Below are positions 35,152 to 43,778 of a stretch of 64,000 bases of DNA, one piece after another. The DNA is taken from positions 1 to 64,000 of the forward strand of contig NZ_BAAACY010000170.1 of assembly GCF_039521925.1 (NCBI RefSeq), given 5' to 3'. Position numbers and translations under genes: made by a program. A model generated the notes under the pieces. That model made no database searches. It saw nothing but the letters and a program-made list of their open reading frames with translations, and was not told the origin of the DNA. Source of the DNA: Virgibacillus salarius. GTDB taxonomy: Bacteria; Bacillota; Bacilli; Bacillales; Amphibacillaceae. Each line of letters opens with the position of its first letter. Position 1 is the first letter of the stretch.

Positions 35152-35784
35152 ATGATACGAGTGGTTGTTGTAGACGATCATGAAATCGTGAGGAAGGGAT
35201 TAACTGCATATTTGCAAACAGACGATGCTATAGATGTAGTAGGGGAAGCTTCAAGTGGTAATGAAGGAGTAGAACTTATTCGTGAAACCAAGCCAGATGT
35301 CGTGTTAATGGACTTAATTATGGAGGATGGAACTGGTATTGATGCCACACAGAAAATCATGGCTACGAATCCTCCATGTAGGATCATTATCTTGACAAGT
35401 TACTATGATGATGAGCAGGTATTTCCAGCACTAGAAGCAGGTGCTTTTAGCTATCTATTAAAGACATCTTCAGCTACTGAGATTACGGACGCAATTAAAA
35501 AGGCTGCTGCAGGTGAAACAGTGATTGAGCCGAAAGTAGCTGGAAAAATGATGTCGAGCTTTCGTTCTGTTGAAAAAAAACGGCATGATGAATTAACAGA
35601 ACGTGAATTAGAGGTGTTATTATGTATTGGCAATGGAATGACCAATCAAGAAATTAGTGAGAAATTATTTATTGGTATTAAAACGGTAAAGACACATGTG
35701 AGTAATATTTTATCTAAACTAGAGGTCCATGATCGTACACAAGCTGCTGTGTATGTTCATCGTAATCATTTGTCAGGTAATTAA
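35152..35784 (+). CDS. liaR: Response regulator LiaR
   Basis: A 210-residue NarL/FixJ-type regulator. The receiver domain has DD at residues 8-9 and the phosphorylation site Asp54 in VLMDLIMEDG, with Lys at position 104 in LLKTSS. A LuxR-type HTH fills the last 65 residues (LTERELEVLLCIGNGMTNQEI). It follows liaS by 15 bases. The usual main target operon liaIH is not in the window. Confidence 0.94.
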   Translation: MIRVVVVDDHEIVRKGLTAYLQTDDAIDVVGEASSGNEGVELIRETKPDVVLMDLIMEDGTGIDATQKIMATNPPCRIIILTSYYDDEQVFPALEAGAFSYLLKTSSATEITDAIKKAAAGETVIEPKVAGKMMSSFRSVEKKRHDELTERELEVLLCIGNGMTNQEISEKLFIGIKTVKTHVSNILSKLEVHDRTQAAVYVHRNHLSGN

Positions 35785-35837
35785 CTAGCAAATTTCATAA
35801 AATTGTCACAGAATAGGAGTGATTTTAAGCTAGCCTT

Positions 35838-35866
35838 TTGTCATTCACCCCCTAGATTTGTATAAT
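35838..35866 (+). promoter_or_regulatory. Sigma-A promoter before bdbC
   Basis: TTGTCA (35838-35843) and a consensus TATAAT (35861-35866) are separated by 17 bases. The leader before bdbC would be about 155 bases. Confidence 0.7.
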
Positions 35867-36027
35867 ACATATGTAGTAAACTAATAGGATAGTATTCGAT
35901 AGTGCGATAAGACTGACTTTATAGTTCCTTGACTGCATATTATCCACTGTTGTGCTTTTAAAGGGTGCTTACTTATAAAGAACAGTATTTTGGTGTCGAT
36001 CCTATCAAAAAAGAAAGGACTTCTTCG

Positions 36028-36462
36028 ATGGGGAAAATTTCTAAAAGAGCAGAGAATTTATTATTACTTATTTGGGCTCAGGCTTTTATTGCACTGCTAG
36101 GAAGCTTATTTTTTTCAGAAGTTATGAACTATGAACCGTGTGAGCTTTGCTGGTTTCAGCGCATATTAATGTATCCATTAGTCATTATCTATGGTGTTGC
36201 AGCAGTAAAGAAAGACCTTTCCATTGCTTTGCCCGGATTAATTATGAGTGGAATTGGAATGTTTGTTTCAACCTACCACTATTTGGTGCAAAAGTTACCA
36301 GCATTGCAGGATACAGGAGGAGCTTGTGGTCTTGTTCCGTGTAACCTTACTTATGTAAACTACTTTGGTTTTGTATCCATACCGTTTTTAGCAGGTACTG
36401 CATTCATCATTATTTTTGTGTTACACCTTATTTTATGGAAAGAGCAAAAGGAGATGAAATAA
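36028..36462 (+). CDS. bdbC: Thiol-disulfide oxidoreductase BdbC (DsbB type)
   Basis: A 144-residue membrane quinone-linked oxidoreductase with four helices. The first cysteine pair is in CELCW (residues about 34-37) and the second in CGLVPC (near 93-98). It reoxidises an extracytoplasmic thioredoxin-like partner. ATG 36028 follows AAAGGAC; the longer in-frame ORF from 35965 lacks support. It overlaps nothing but abuts the next gene, which encodes a membrane-anchored thioredoxin-like protein, the likely partner. Confidence 0.92.
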   Translation: MGKISKRAENLLLLIWAQAFIALLGSLFFSEVMNYEPCELCWFQRILMYPLVIIYGVAAVKKDLSIALPGLIMSGIGMFVSTYHYLVQKLPALQDTGGACGLVPCNLTYVNYFGFVSIPFLAGTAFIIIFVLHLILWKEQKEMK

Positions 36463-36942
36463 GTGAAGAAAAAAATGCTAGTATTTATTGGCGTTATCGT
36501 ACTATTATTTGCCGGTCTATATTTTGTTATTGATTATAAAAATAATAAAACGGTTGAGTCAAATGAAAATCCTTATGGTGACAAGGAGCTTCATCAAGGG
36601 ACAATTGATCAGTTAGATGATCCAAATTACGGGAATCAAATTCTACCAGATGACTTAAGTCAAAAGGTGGAGAGTGGCGATCCAGTTACTGTCTATTTTT
36701 ATGATCCATTATGTGTACATTGTCAGAATACAACGCCTTATCTTGTGCCATTGGCTGAAGATAATAACGTGGATATGAAAAAAATGAATCTTCGTGAATT
36801 TAATGATCAGTGGAGTGCGTATGGAATAGAATCAACGCCAACCTTAATTCATTTCGAAGGTGGTAAAGAAGTAGCTCGTATTGTAGGAGATAAAGGGGAA
36901 GAAAATTTTCAATCGTTTTTTGATCAATATGTAAAAAACTAG
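36463..36942 (+). CDS. Membrane-anchored thioredoxin-like protein
   Basis: A 159-residue protein with one N-terminal signal-anchor helix (residues 5-24) and a thioredoxin fold outside the membrane. The active site is CVHC near residue 85 (YFYDPLCVHC) and the cis-proline is in STPTLI near residue 126. The GTG start follows the bdbC stop directly, so the genes are coupled and this is the probable BdbC partner. B. subtilis pairs BdbC with the longer DsbA-type BdbD; this is shorter and more thioredoxin-like. Confidence 0.87.
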   Translation: MKKKMLVFIGVIVLLFAGLYFVIDYKNNKTVESNENPYGDKELHQGTIDQLDDPNYGNQILPDDLSQKVESGDPVTVYFYDPLCVHCQNTTPYLVPLAEDNNVDMKKMNLREFNDQWSAYGIESTPTLIHFEGGKEVARIVGDKGEENFQSFFDQYVKN

Positions 36943-37001
36943 TAAGTCATGTATTTTTTTCATAATCATGGTTTAACAGTTATAAAAAATTAGTAAACGA
37001 G

Positions 37002-37035
37002 AGCAAGCAACTGTATGACAGTTAGCTTGCTTTTC
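37002..37035 (+). terminator. Intrinsic terminator of the bdbC operon
   Basis: AGCAAGCAACTGT pairs with ACAGTTAGCTTGCT (one bulge), followed by TTTTC. Confidence 0.8.
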
Positions 37036-37120
37036 TTATAAGTTAAGAAAGTATAAAATCAGTGCAATGACTGGTTAAGCCAAGTAGTTATTTTGAAATG
37101 TTTGATGTATATTGGGCAAT

Positions 37121-37247
37121 GCTCCGACTAATTACTTCGCTTTCCACGGGCGCGGCCTCAACTAACTTTGCAAAGAAGAACACGTTGCAAAGTGGATTTT
37201 CGGCTCGCGCTAATCCCGCAGGAGTCTACGTAATTAGTCTCCGCTAT
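37121..37247 (+). repeat. Dispersed repeat family B, well-preserved copy
   Basis: It begins GCTCCGACTAATTACTTCGC and ends GTAATTAGTCTCCGC, so GACTAATTAC and GTAATTAGTC form its ends as an inverted repeat. In between lie CTTTCCACGGGCGCGGCCTC and AATCCCGCAGGAGTC. Related sequences occur at 18131, 29291, 37395, 47711 and 49790. Confidence 0.7.
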
Positions 37248-37394
37248 GAGAAAGTGCAACAATTCTTGTCATAAGAAATAGGTTGACTTTTTTTACAATG
37301 GGTAAAGTGAAAATCGCTATCCGTGAGTATAAAAACAGCTGTGTTACTTCATGCTAGCGTTGTAGAGCCTGATGATAGCGAAGGCCGGTCGCTT

Positions 37395-37495
37395 CAACTC
37401 CTGTGGGAAATGTTTGACCTGAAGATCCACTTTTTTGAGCGGGTTTTGCTAAAAAAGTTAGCTGAAGGACAAACCCCACGGAAAGGGAAGTGGGC
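37395..37495 (-). repeat. Dispersed repeat family B, inverted copy
   Basis: CTCCTGTGGGAAATG, GAAGATCCACTTTTT, AGTTAGCTGAAGG and CCCCACGGAAAGGGAAG blocks follow the order of family B read on the other strand. Confidence 0.6.
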
Positions 37496-37520
37496 AAGCC
37501 GGAGTGGTGGTCAAGCAAGC

Positions 37521-37612
37521 AGTAGCTATTATTCCATAATAGCTACTAGAGGAAGTGTAAATCTGAGCATTTAGTGATAAGGACTGAGCGAATTTTGCTC
37601 CGTTTTTCTTAT
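37521..37612 (+). repeat. Repeat shared with the left window edge, with two hairpins
   Basis: AGTAGCTATTA and TAATAGCTACT (37521-37547) form a perfect 11-bp hairpin. Bases 37538-37612 match bases 1-75 with few differences, ending in a GAGC-GAATTTT-GCTC hairpin and T-rich tail. Conservation of both hairpins suggests a mobile or structured element. Confidence 0.65.
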
Positions 37613-37643
37613 GGTTTAGAAAGAGGCTGTATTCCACATATAG

Positions 37644-37711
37644 CTGGCAGTAATCCCCCACTTCAAGTAATAAGGTGAAATCTCAATATAGGTAAGTGGG
37701 GCGGCTGCCAG
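37644..37711. repeat. Long stem-loop CTGGCAG...CTGCCAG
   Basis: CTGGCAG-taat-CCCCCACTT pairs with AAGTGGGG-cgg-CTGCCAG across a 30-base loop. A degenerate relative lies at 7580-7655. Confidence 0.5.
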
Positions 37712-37861
37712 TAAATGTTCGATTGGTTTAAAGGCTTTTAGGTCACCCTTGTGGTACATAGAATATGTGCTATAAATTTTAGAGAAAGGTCCGTATCGAC
37801 AAAAGCAGTGTATATTCGCTGCGGATTCAGAAACGACTATTCTTGAAAATTACTGTATAAA

Positions 37862-38092
37862 GTGAAACTTCCATCATTAGGTGTTTTGTTTATCCCCAAT
37901 AATGGTTGTGAATATCAAAGGTATCTAAGCAAAGACAACATAGAGGAAGTTCCATTAATTACGGATTATAACGAGGGAATCTACAAGTGTTCATATGGGC
38001 ATAGAATATGCCCAACCTACTATGGGAAAGGCAATCGTGTAAAAATCCCCGGAATTCGTGACCTCACGAGGATGCTGAATAACTGTCCATAG
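37862..38092 (+). CDS. Doubtful short ORF, possibly a gene fragment
   Basis: A 76-codon frame with a GTG start and no ribosome-binding site. Its translation has a plausible protein composition with four Cys (NNGCEY, YKCSYGHRICP, NNCP) but I do not recognise it. It sits in a repeat cluster and may be a remnant of a mobile element or chance. Confidence 0.25.
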   Translation: MKLPSLGVLFIPNNGCEYQRYLSKDNIEEVPLITDYNEGIYKCSYGHRICPTYYGKGNRVKIPGIRDLTRMLNNCP

Positions 38093-38158
38093 AAAGGTAT
38101 TTTATTCCAACTGTGTTGAAAATGTCATCTTCTGAGACCTCCCCAGTTTAGTATATCC

Positions 38159-38653
38159 TTATTCGTCACTTAACATATGATACGTAGTAAGGAATGGTCT
38201 ATCTGCGAAATAAGCCGGTGGTTTTGTTGATTGTCCTTTATGGGATTGCTTAAACTGATCCGAGTTTTTCCAGTTTTCAAAATCTTGTACTGACTTCCAT
38301 TGTGTGAATACAACGTACGTATTCCCTTTTTTGGGCTTTAACAACCGGAATGCTTGAAAGCCAGGCATCATGTCTACTTCGTGTTTACGTTTTTTAAAAC
38401 GATCCTCGAATACTGGCTGCCCCTCTTCCGTTACTGGAATATTATTCATAACGACATATCCCTCTTCCTGTAAATTTCCTTTGTGGATTAGAATGTCGTA
38501 TTCTCTTCCTGATGCAAATATGCTTTTCTTTTCATCTTCATAATAGGCAAGTGATCCTGAATTTGAACTCATGATCCAAAGTTGTTTATCCGTATGTTTT
38601 TCTTCAAGCTTCTTTAGAAAATCTGCAGTTCCATTAGTCATAAAAGCTTTCAT
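38159..38653 (-). CDS. hmoB: Heme-degrading monooxygenase HmoB (YhgC)
   Basis: A 164-residue protein with an ABM ferredoxin-like domain in the C-terminal half (from MMPGFQAFRLLKP through VFTQWKSVQDFENW). Length and location before pbpF and hemE match B. subtilis YhgC/HmoB, which opens the haem ring and releases iron. AAAGGGG precedes the ATG. The promoter region contains a TTAGTCAATA element similar to the palindrome before yhfI. Confidence 0.88.
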   Translation of the reverse strand: MKAFMTNGTADFLKKLEEKHTDKQLWIMSSNSGSLAYYEDEKKSIFASGREYDILIHKGNLQEEGYVVMNNIPVTEEGQPVFEDRFKKRKHEVDMMPGFQAFRLLKPKKGNTYVVFTQWKSVQDFENWKNSDQFKQSHKGQSTKPPAYFADRPFLTTYHMLSDE

Positions 38654-38810
38654 TATATTTCCCCTTTCTTGAATGCTCTTATAGTCATCATACCCTATAC
38701 AGATACTAGTTAGTCAATATCTTTTCTTATTAAATCTTACACGTGGAAAAATAAATATTTGTCAATTTAGAAAATATGCTATGCTATACACTAGGAAAGG
38801 TGGAAGCACT

Positions 38811-39322
38811 ATGAAACTTTCTAAAAACGTGTTAATTACGGTCCCCATTCTTTTGGTTTTATCTATATGTCTTATTTTTTTTGTTGCTCATGGAACACCA
38901 TGGGGGATGGCCAATGCCAAAGCTAGTTTTAGGGATTATTTAGAAGCTAAATACGATAGCAACTTCCTTATTAAAGAACTTTCTTTTGATGTGATGCATG
39001 GAGCGTATCATGCTACTGCATATGAGGTCAGTGAACCTGAATTATTGTTTTATGTTGGTGAGAATATCGCCGACAAAAAAATTAGTGATGCATACGATAT
39101 TGAGAAAATAACTCAAGCAGCACAAGCTGATGTAACTGCCATTTCGACATGCATCTTTCCAAAGCTAAGATTTCTGTTGAACTAATATCACTACAAGCTA
39201 AAGAGCTTGAGATAAATGTTTGGACAGAATATAAAGTAGAAGAATCAGTGAAGGAGAAAATTTTAGAAGAAATTATAAATAATGGTTATCTAACAAATCA
39301 GTTAATCTTTAATCGTGATTAA
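38811..39322 (+). pseudogene. Frameshifted YfjL-like membrane-anchored protein gene
   Basis: From the ATG at 38811 (after AAAGGTGGAAG) the frame encodes a signal-anchor helix (residues 8-27), then HGTPWG and an extracytoplasmic domain that reads well to about residue 112. The natural continuation (HLSKAKISVELISLQAKELE and onward) is in another frame, reached by a one-base shift between about 39131 and 39150, and ends at 39322. It resembles YfjL-like proteins with a signal anchor; that family name is tentative. Either a real mutation or a sequencing error. Confidence 0.6.
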
Positions 39323-39426
39323 AACAAACTCTGCTTTGCTATAGGGGTTGTTTTTTGTTTGCATTCACATAAATCTTTCTTTAGAATCTATTTGAAATAA
39401 TTATTAATTAATATGAAGTATAAAAC

Positions 39427-39455
39427 TTTAAGATTGTAGATTTGTGTCGTATAAT
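39427..39455 (+). promoter_or_regulatory. Probable promoter of pbpF
   Basis: TTTAAG (39427-39432) and a consensus TATAAT (39450-39455) with 17-base spacing precede pbpF by 28 bases. B. subtilis pbpF is transcribed by sigma-F; I see no clear sigma-F boxes here. Confidence 0.45.
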
Positions 39456-39483
39456 GTAGGTGTGAATGTGTAGAGGTGAACAA

Positions 39484-41655
39484 ATGAGCAGAATAGAAAG
39501 AAGGAAGTCCAAGCGTTCCCACCTTGTTCGTAAATTAAAGGTAATACTTTATAGCTGTCTATTTATTATTTTTATTGGATTCTTAAGTTTTGCTGCCATT
39601 GTATTTGCAGGTAGGCTAGTAGTTGATGATGAGAAATTTTTATTAAATGCTACAACTACGATTGAAACTGAGGATGGAGAAATCATAGGTCGATTATACA
39701 ATGAGAACCGCACCCTTGCTTCACTTGCTGATATCCCAAAGCATGTTCAAGAGGCGTTTATTTCGATTGAAGATAAGCGGTTTTATGGTCATGCTGGTGT
39801 CGATTTCCGTTCTGTGTTTCGGGCGATATACAAAGATATTATTGCAATGAGTAAAGTGGAAGGAGCTAGCACCATCACACAACAGCTTGCTAAGAACCTG
39901 TTTCTCACGAATGATAAAACATGGTTACGTAAGACGAAAGAAGTGATGGCAGCTGTTTACCTAGAACAAACACTTCCTAAGGAACGCATTCTTGAATTGT
40001 ACTTAAATGAAATTTATTTTGGACAAGGGGTATATGGTGTAGCAACTGCTGCAAATTATTACTTTTCCAAACCAATTGAAGAATTAACGATTGCCGAAGG
40101 AGCTTTGCTGGCAGGGCTTGCTAAGGCACCAAATGGGTATTCTCCAATAAACCACCCTGACAAGGCTAAGGATAGACGTAATACTGTTTTAAGATCGATG
40201 GAGGATGCAGGTGTAATTACTACAGAACAGCGCGTTAAAGAGGAACAGAGATCTCTTGGGTTAGATGTGAATAAATGGGATCCAAAACCATGGGCTGCGA
40301 GCTATGTTGACTTTGTCATGAAGGAAGCCGCAGCTGAGCATGATCTATCATTGGAAGAACTGAAGCGCGGAGGCTATCGAATTATTGTAAATATGAATGA
40401 TACTGCACAAAAAGTAGCATATGATCAGTTTAAAAACGAGAATTATTTCCCAGGTAATACTGCTGGTACACAAGGAGCCTTTGCTATGATGGAGCAGAAA
40501 ACCGGAAAGATCGTATCCATTATCGGAGGTAGAGATTATCAACTAGGTGACCTGAACCGTGCTACAGTATCAAGACAACCAGGTTCGACGATGAAGCCTA
40601 TTGCAGTATATGGACCAGCTATGATGCAAAAAGAAAAATTTCAGCCTTATACACTTATACCAGATCAAGAAATTGATTATGATGGTTATACGGCCAAAAA
40701 TTATGACGACAATTATGAAGGAGCTGTTTCTATTTATGATGCAGTCATTCACTCAAAAAATGCACCGGCTGTTTGGCTTTTAAATGAGATTGGCATCACA
40801 AATGCTAAGCAATATTTAAGCAAACTAAACCTTTCTATAAAGGATGAAGGACTTGCAATTGCCTTAGGAGGACTGACGGAGGGAATAACCCCCATTGAGC
40901 TAATGGAAAGCTATAGCGTTTTTCCACGGAAAGGAAAAGTGATCGAATCGAATGCGATAGACCGTATCTATAATCGTAATCAAAAGCTATTATTCCATGC
41001 TAAGCCAAAGTCTACGAAAGTGTTTGATTCCCAGGTTGCCTGGAACATGACGGAGATGCTTATAGAAACAGTGGCCAGTGGAACTGCAAGTGCTGGAGAT
41101 TTTTCTAAAGCATTAGCTGGAAAGACAGGGTCGACACAACATTTGCAAGTCAAAGGAAAGACAAAAGATGCGTGGTTTGCCGGTTATACACCAGAATACG
41201 TCATGGCATTATGGATGGGATATGATAAATCGGATAAGGAGCATTACTTAACTGGTGGTAGTGAATACCCAACAAGGCTTGTAAAAAGCATTTTAACGGA
41301 GTTGGATAAACAGGATTCACTTGTCCAGTCATTTACAAAACCAGAAAAGGTTACAGCTGTTCCGAAGCCGATAGTCCTCCCTGAAATCAAGAATTTACAA
41401 GCTAGTTATTCCTTTGGGAGTATATCACTAGTAAGGGGTAAGCTGACATGGGAGGGGTCTACGGATAAACGTGTCATCTATCGAATTTACCGTGATAAAG
41501 CTGGCATAGATGAGCGAATTGGCGAAGTTGAAGGTGTTACAGAATTTACGATCGATGACGCATTATTTAGATCGAAAAGGTATTATATTGTTCCTTATAA
41601 CCCATTAACAAAAGTAGAAGGTAAACGCTCTAAATCAGTACAATTAACGTGGTAA
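39484..41655 (+). CDS. pbpF: Class A penicillin-binding protein PbpF
   Basis: A 723-residue bifunctional peptidoglycan synthase. A signal-anchor helix (residues 25-47) is followed by the glycosyltransferase-51 domain with catalytic Glu96 in EDKRFYGHAGVD, and a transpeptidase domain with STMK (Ser368), SKN near 422 and KTG at 547-549. The last 90 residues resemble an FN3-type tail. Its position before hemE is that of B. subtilis pbpF. ATG 39484 follows AGAGGTGA. Confidence 0.92.
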   Translation: MSRIERRKSKRSHLVRKLKVILYSCLFIIFIGFLSFAAIVFAGRLVVDDEKFLLNATTTIETEDGEIIGRLYNENRTLASLADIPKHVQEAFISIEDKRFYGHAGVDFRSVFRAIYKDIIAMSKVEGASTITQQLAKNLFLTNDKTWLRKTKEVMAAVYLEQTLPKERILELYLNEIYFGQGVYGVATAANYYFSKPIEELTIAEGALLAGLAKAPNGYSPINHPDKAKDRRNTVLRSMEDAGVITTEQRVKEEQRSLGLDVNKWDPKPWAASYVDFVMKEAAAEHDLSLEELKRGGYRIIVNMNDTAQKVAYDQFKNENYFPGNTAGTQGAFAMMEQKTGKIVSIIGGRDYQLGDLNRATVSRQPGSTMKPIAVYGPAMMQKEKFQPYTLIPDQEIDYDGYTAKNYDDNYEGAVSIYDAVIHSKNAPAVWLLNEIGITNAKQYLSKLNLSIKDEGLAIALGGLTEGITPIELMESYSVFPRKGKVIESNAIDRIYNRNQKLLFHAKPKSTKVFDSQVAWNMTEMLIETVASGTASAGDFSKALAGKTGSTQHLQVKGKTKDAWFAGYTPEYVMALWMGYDKSDKEHYLTGGSEYPTRLVKSILTELDKQDSLVQSFTKPEKVTAVPKPIVLPEIKNLQASYSFGSISLVRGKLTWEGSTDKRVIYRIYRDKAGIDERIGEVEGVTEFTIDDALFRSKRYYIVPYNPLTKVEGKRSKSVQLTW

Positions 41656-41757
41656 TTTAGACAAATTCATGACAATCAGTAAGCATTACTATACAGGTTT
41701 ACTATTAATCGATATAGTTATTAGTGGCTAATGAAGTACGTGAAAAGGATGGATGGT

Positions 41758-42798
41758 ATGTCAAAGAAAATAAATGATACGATAATTCGCGCATATAAGG
41801 GGGAAGTTACCGATTATACACCAGCTTGGTTTATGCGTCAGGCGGGGAGATCCCAACCAGAATACAGGGCTCTAAAGGAGAAGTATTCATTATTTGAAAT
41901 TACGCATCAACCAGAATTATGTGCCTATGTTACTAGATTGCCCGTTGAAAATTATGGCGTGGATGCTGCGATTTTATATAAAGATATTATGTCGCCATTA
42001 CCTGCTATTGGCGTCGATGTTGAAATTAAATCGGGAATTGGTCCAGTTATTCATAATCCAATTACATCTTTTCATGATGTAGAAAAGCTTGGTGCAATTA
42101 ATCCGAAAGCAGATGTTCCATACGTGTTGGACACAATTCGCCTATTGACAGAAGAGCAGCTAGATGTGCCTTTAATTGGATTTAGCGGTGCCCCGTTTAC
42201 GTTAGCTAGTTATATGATCGAAGGCGGACCTTCTAAAAATTACAATAAAACGAAAGCATTCATGTATCAGCAAGCAGATGCATGGTTTGCTTTAATGGAC
42301 AAACTATCAGATATGGTGATAGCGTATGTGGATGCCCAGGTTGAAGCGGGAGCTCGAGTTATTCAAATCTTCGATTCCTGGGTAGGTAACTTAAATGCTG
42401 CTGATTATCGTGTGTTTATAAAACCAGTAATGACGCGTATTTTCTCCGAGTTGAGAAAGCATCAAGTACCACTAATCATTTTTGGGGTTGGTGCACGGCA
42501 CTTATTACTTGAATGGAATGACTTGCCGGTGGATGTTATTGGTTTGGATTGGCGTACCTCAATTGCTGAAGCTAGACAAATCGGGGTAACCAAAGTAGTC
42601 CAAGGAAATCTTGATCCAACGATTCTACTAACGAATTGGGAAATGATTAAAACGAAAACCAAAACTATTCTGGATGAAGGCCTTGCAGATGGCAATCATG
42701 TATTTAACCTTGGTCACGGGGTTACGCCGGATATCAAACCGGCTACATTAGAAAAACTGACGGCCTTTATTCATGAATATACAGGAAAGAACAAATAA
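41758..42798 (+). CDS. hemE: Uroporphyrinogen decarboxylase
   Basis: A 346-residue TIM-barrel enzyme that removes four acetate carboxyls to give coproporphyrinogen III in haem synthesis. The N-terminal signature PAWFMRQAGRSQPEYR (residues about 24-39) and the GFSGAPFTLASYMIEGG segment near residue 143 are intact, with IFDSWVGNL near 205. It is the first of hemE-hemH-hemY. AAGGATGG before ATG 41758 is the only site; a longer in-frame start at 41731 is less likely. Confidence 0.96.
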   Translation: MSKKINDTIIRAYKGEVTDYTPAWFMRQAGRSQPEYRALKEKYSLFEITHQPELCAYVTRLPVENYGVDAAILYKDIMSPLPAIGVDVEIKSGIGPVIHNPITSFHDVEKLGAINPKADVPYVLDTIRLLTEEQLDVPLIGFSGAPFTLASYMIEGGPSKNYNKTKAFMYQQADAWFALMDKLSDMVIAYVDAQVEAGARVIQIFDSWVGNLNAADYRVFIKPVMTRIFSELRKHQVPLIIFGVGARHLLLEWNDLPVDVIGLDWRTSIAEARQIGVTKVVQGNLDPTILLTNWEMIKTKTKTILDEGLADGNHVFNLGHGVTPDIKPATLEKLTAFIHEYTGKNK

Positions 42799-42836
42799 TC
42801 TTTAAGCAAGAAATCTAAATGAAGAGGTGCTTGGTA

Positions 42837-43778
42837 ATGGGAAAACAAAAATTGGGATTATTAGTAATGGCTTATGGAACACCTTATAAAGAGGAGGATA
42901 TCGAACGTTATTACACGCATATTCGCCATGGGAGAAAACCAGATGAAGCTGCATTACAGGATTTAAAAGATCGTTACAAAGCAATTGGCGGAATTTCTCC
43001 ATTAGCAAAAATAACAGAGCAGCAAGCAGCGGCATTAGAAGAAAATTTAAATGCTTTACAGGATGAAGTTGAATTTAAAGCTTACATCGGTCTAAAGCAT
43101 ATCGAACCATTCATTGAGGATGCTGTACAGCAAATGGCAAATGATGGTATTGAGGAAGCTGTTTCCATTGTATTAGCTCCTCACTATTCTACCTTTAGTG
43201 TTAAATCTTATAATCAACGAGCGAATGATGAAGCTGCTAAGCATGGCGTGACATCCATTACTTCTGTAGAAAGCTGGTATGACGAGCCAGGATTTATTAA
43301 GTATTGGGCAGATCAAATATCTGCTGTCTACGATAAAATGACAGAGGATGAGCGTGAAAAAGCAGTCCTAATTGTTTCAGCACATAGCCTGCCAGAAAAA
43401 ATCTTGCAAAATGGTGACCCATACCCACAACAGTTAGAAGAAACAGCGAAGTTAATTGCTAAAGAAACGGGTATTCGTAATTATGAAATTGGTTGGCAAA
43501 GTGAAGGGAATACTCCTGATCCTTGGCTTGGACCTGATGTACAAGATCTAACAAGAGATCTTTATGAGCAAAAGGGATATCGTACATTTGTCTATGCGCC
43601 TGTCGGCTTTATTGCGGATCATTTAGAAGTACTATTTGATAATGATTATGAATGCAAAGTAGTTTGTGACGAGCTAGGAGCAACATACTATCGTCCGGAA
43701 ATGCCGAATGTTCATCCCCAGTTCATTCGTACATTGTCTGAAGTTGTTTTGAAAAAAGTAAAGCGTGAAGTACAATGA
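42837..43778 (+). CDS. hemH: Ferrochelatase (coproporphyrin type)
   Basis: A 313-residue soluble ferrochelatase (CpfC) that inserts iron into coproporphyrin III in the Firmicute haem route. The conserved His is in FSAHSLPE (near residue 186) and the acidic metal site in EPFIEDAVQQM and FIADHLEVLFD near 264. ATG 42837 has AGAGGTG 7 bases upstream. It overlaps hemY by 4 bases. Confidence 0.96.
   Translation: MGKQKLGLLVMAYGTPYKEEDIERYYTHIRHGRKPDEAALQDLKDRYKAIGGISPLAKITEQQAAALEENLNALQDEVEFKAYIGLKHIEPFIEDAVQQMANDGIEEAVSIVLAPHYSTFSVKSYNQRANDEAAKHGVTSITSVESWYDEPGFIKYWADQISAVYDKMTEDEREKAVLIVSAHSLPEKILQNGDPYPQQLEETAKLIAKETGIRNYEIGWQSEGNTPDPWLGPDVQDLTRDLYEQKGYRTFVYAPVGFIADHLEVLFDNDYECKVVCDELGATYYRPEMPNVHPQFIRTLSEVVLKKVKREVQ

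Larger units (their letters stand above)
37036..38158. other. 1.1-kb repeat-rich intergenic region
   Basis: It holds two family B repeats in opposite orientation (37121-37247 and about 37395-37495), a perfect hairpin with the repeat shared with the left edge (37521-37612) and a second hairpin (37644-37711). The only ORF of note is 37862-38092. It is the richest repeat cluster in the window, located between the bdbC operon and hmoB. Confidence 0.6.

Noticed and set aside
37323..37574. An 83-codon frame across repeat DNA
   Set aside because: It lies entirely within dispersed repeats that are non-coding at other sites, and has no ribosome-binding site.
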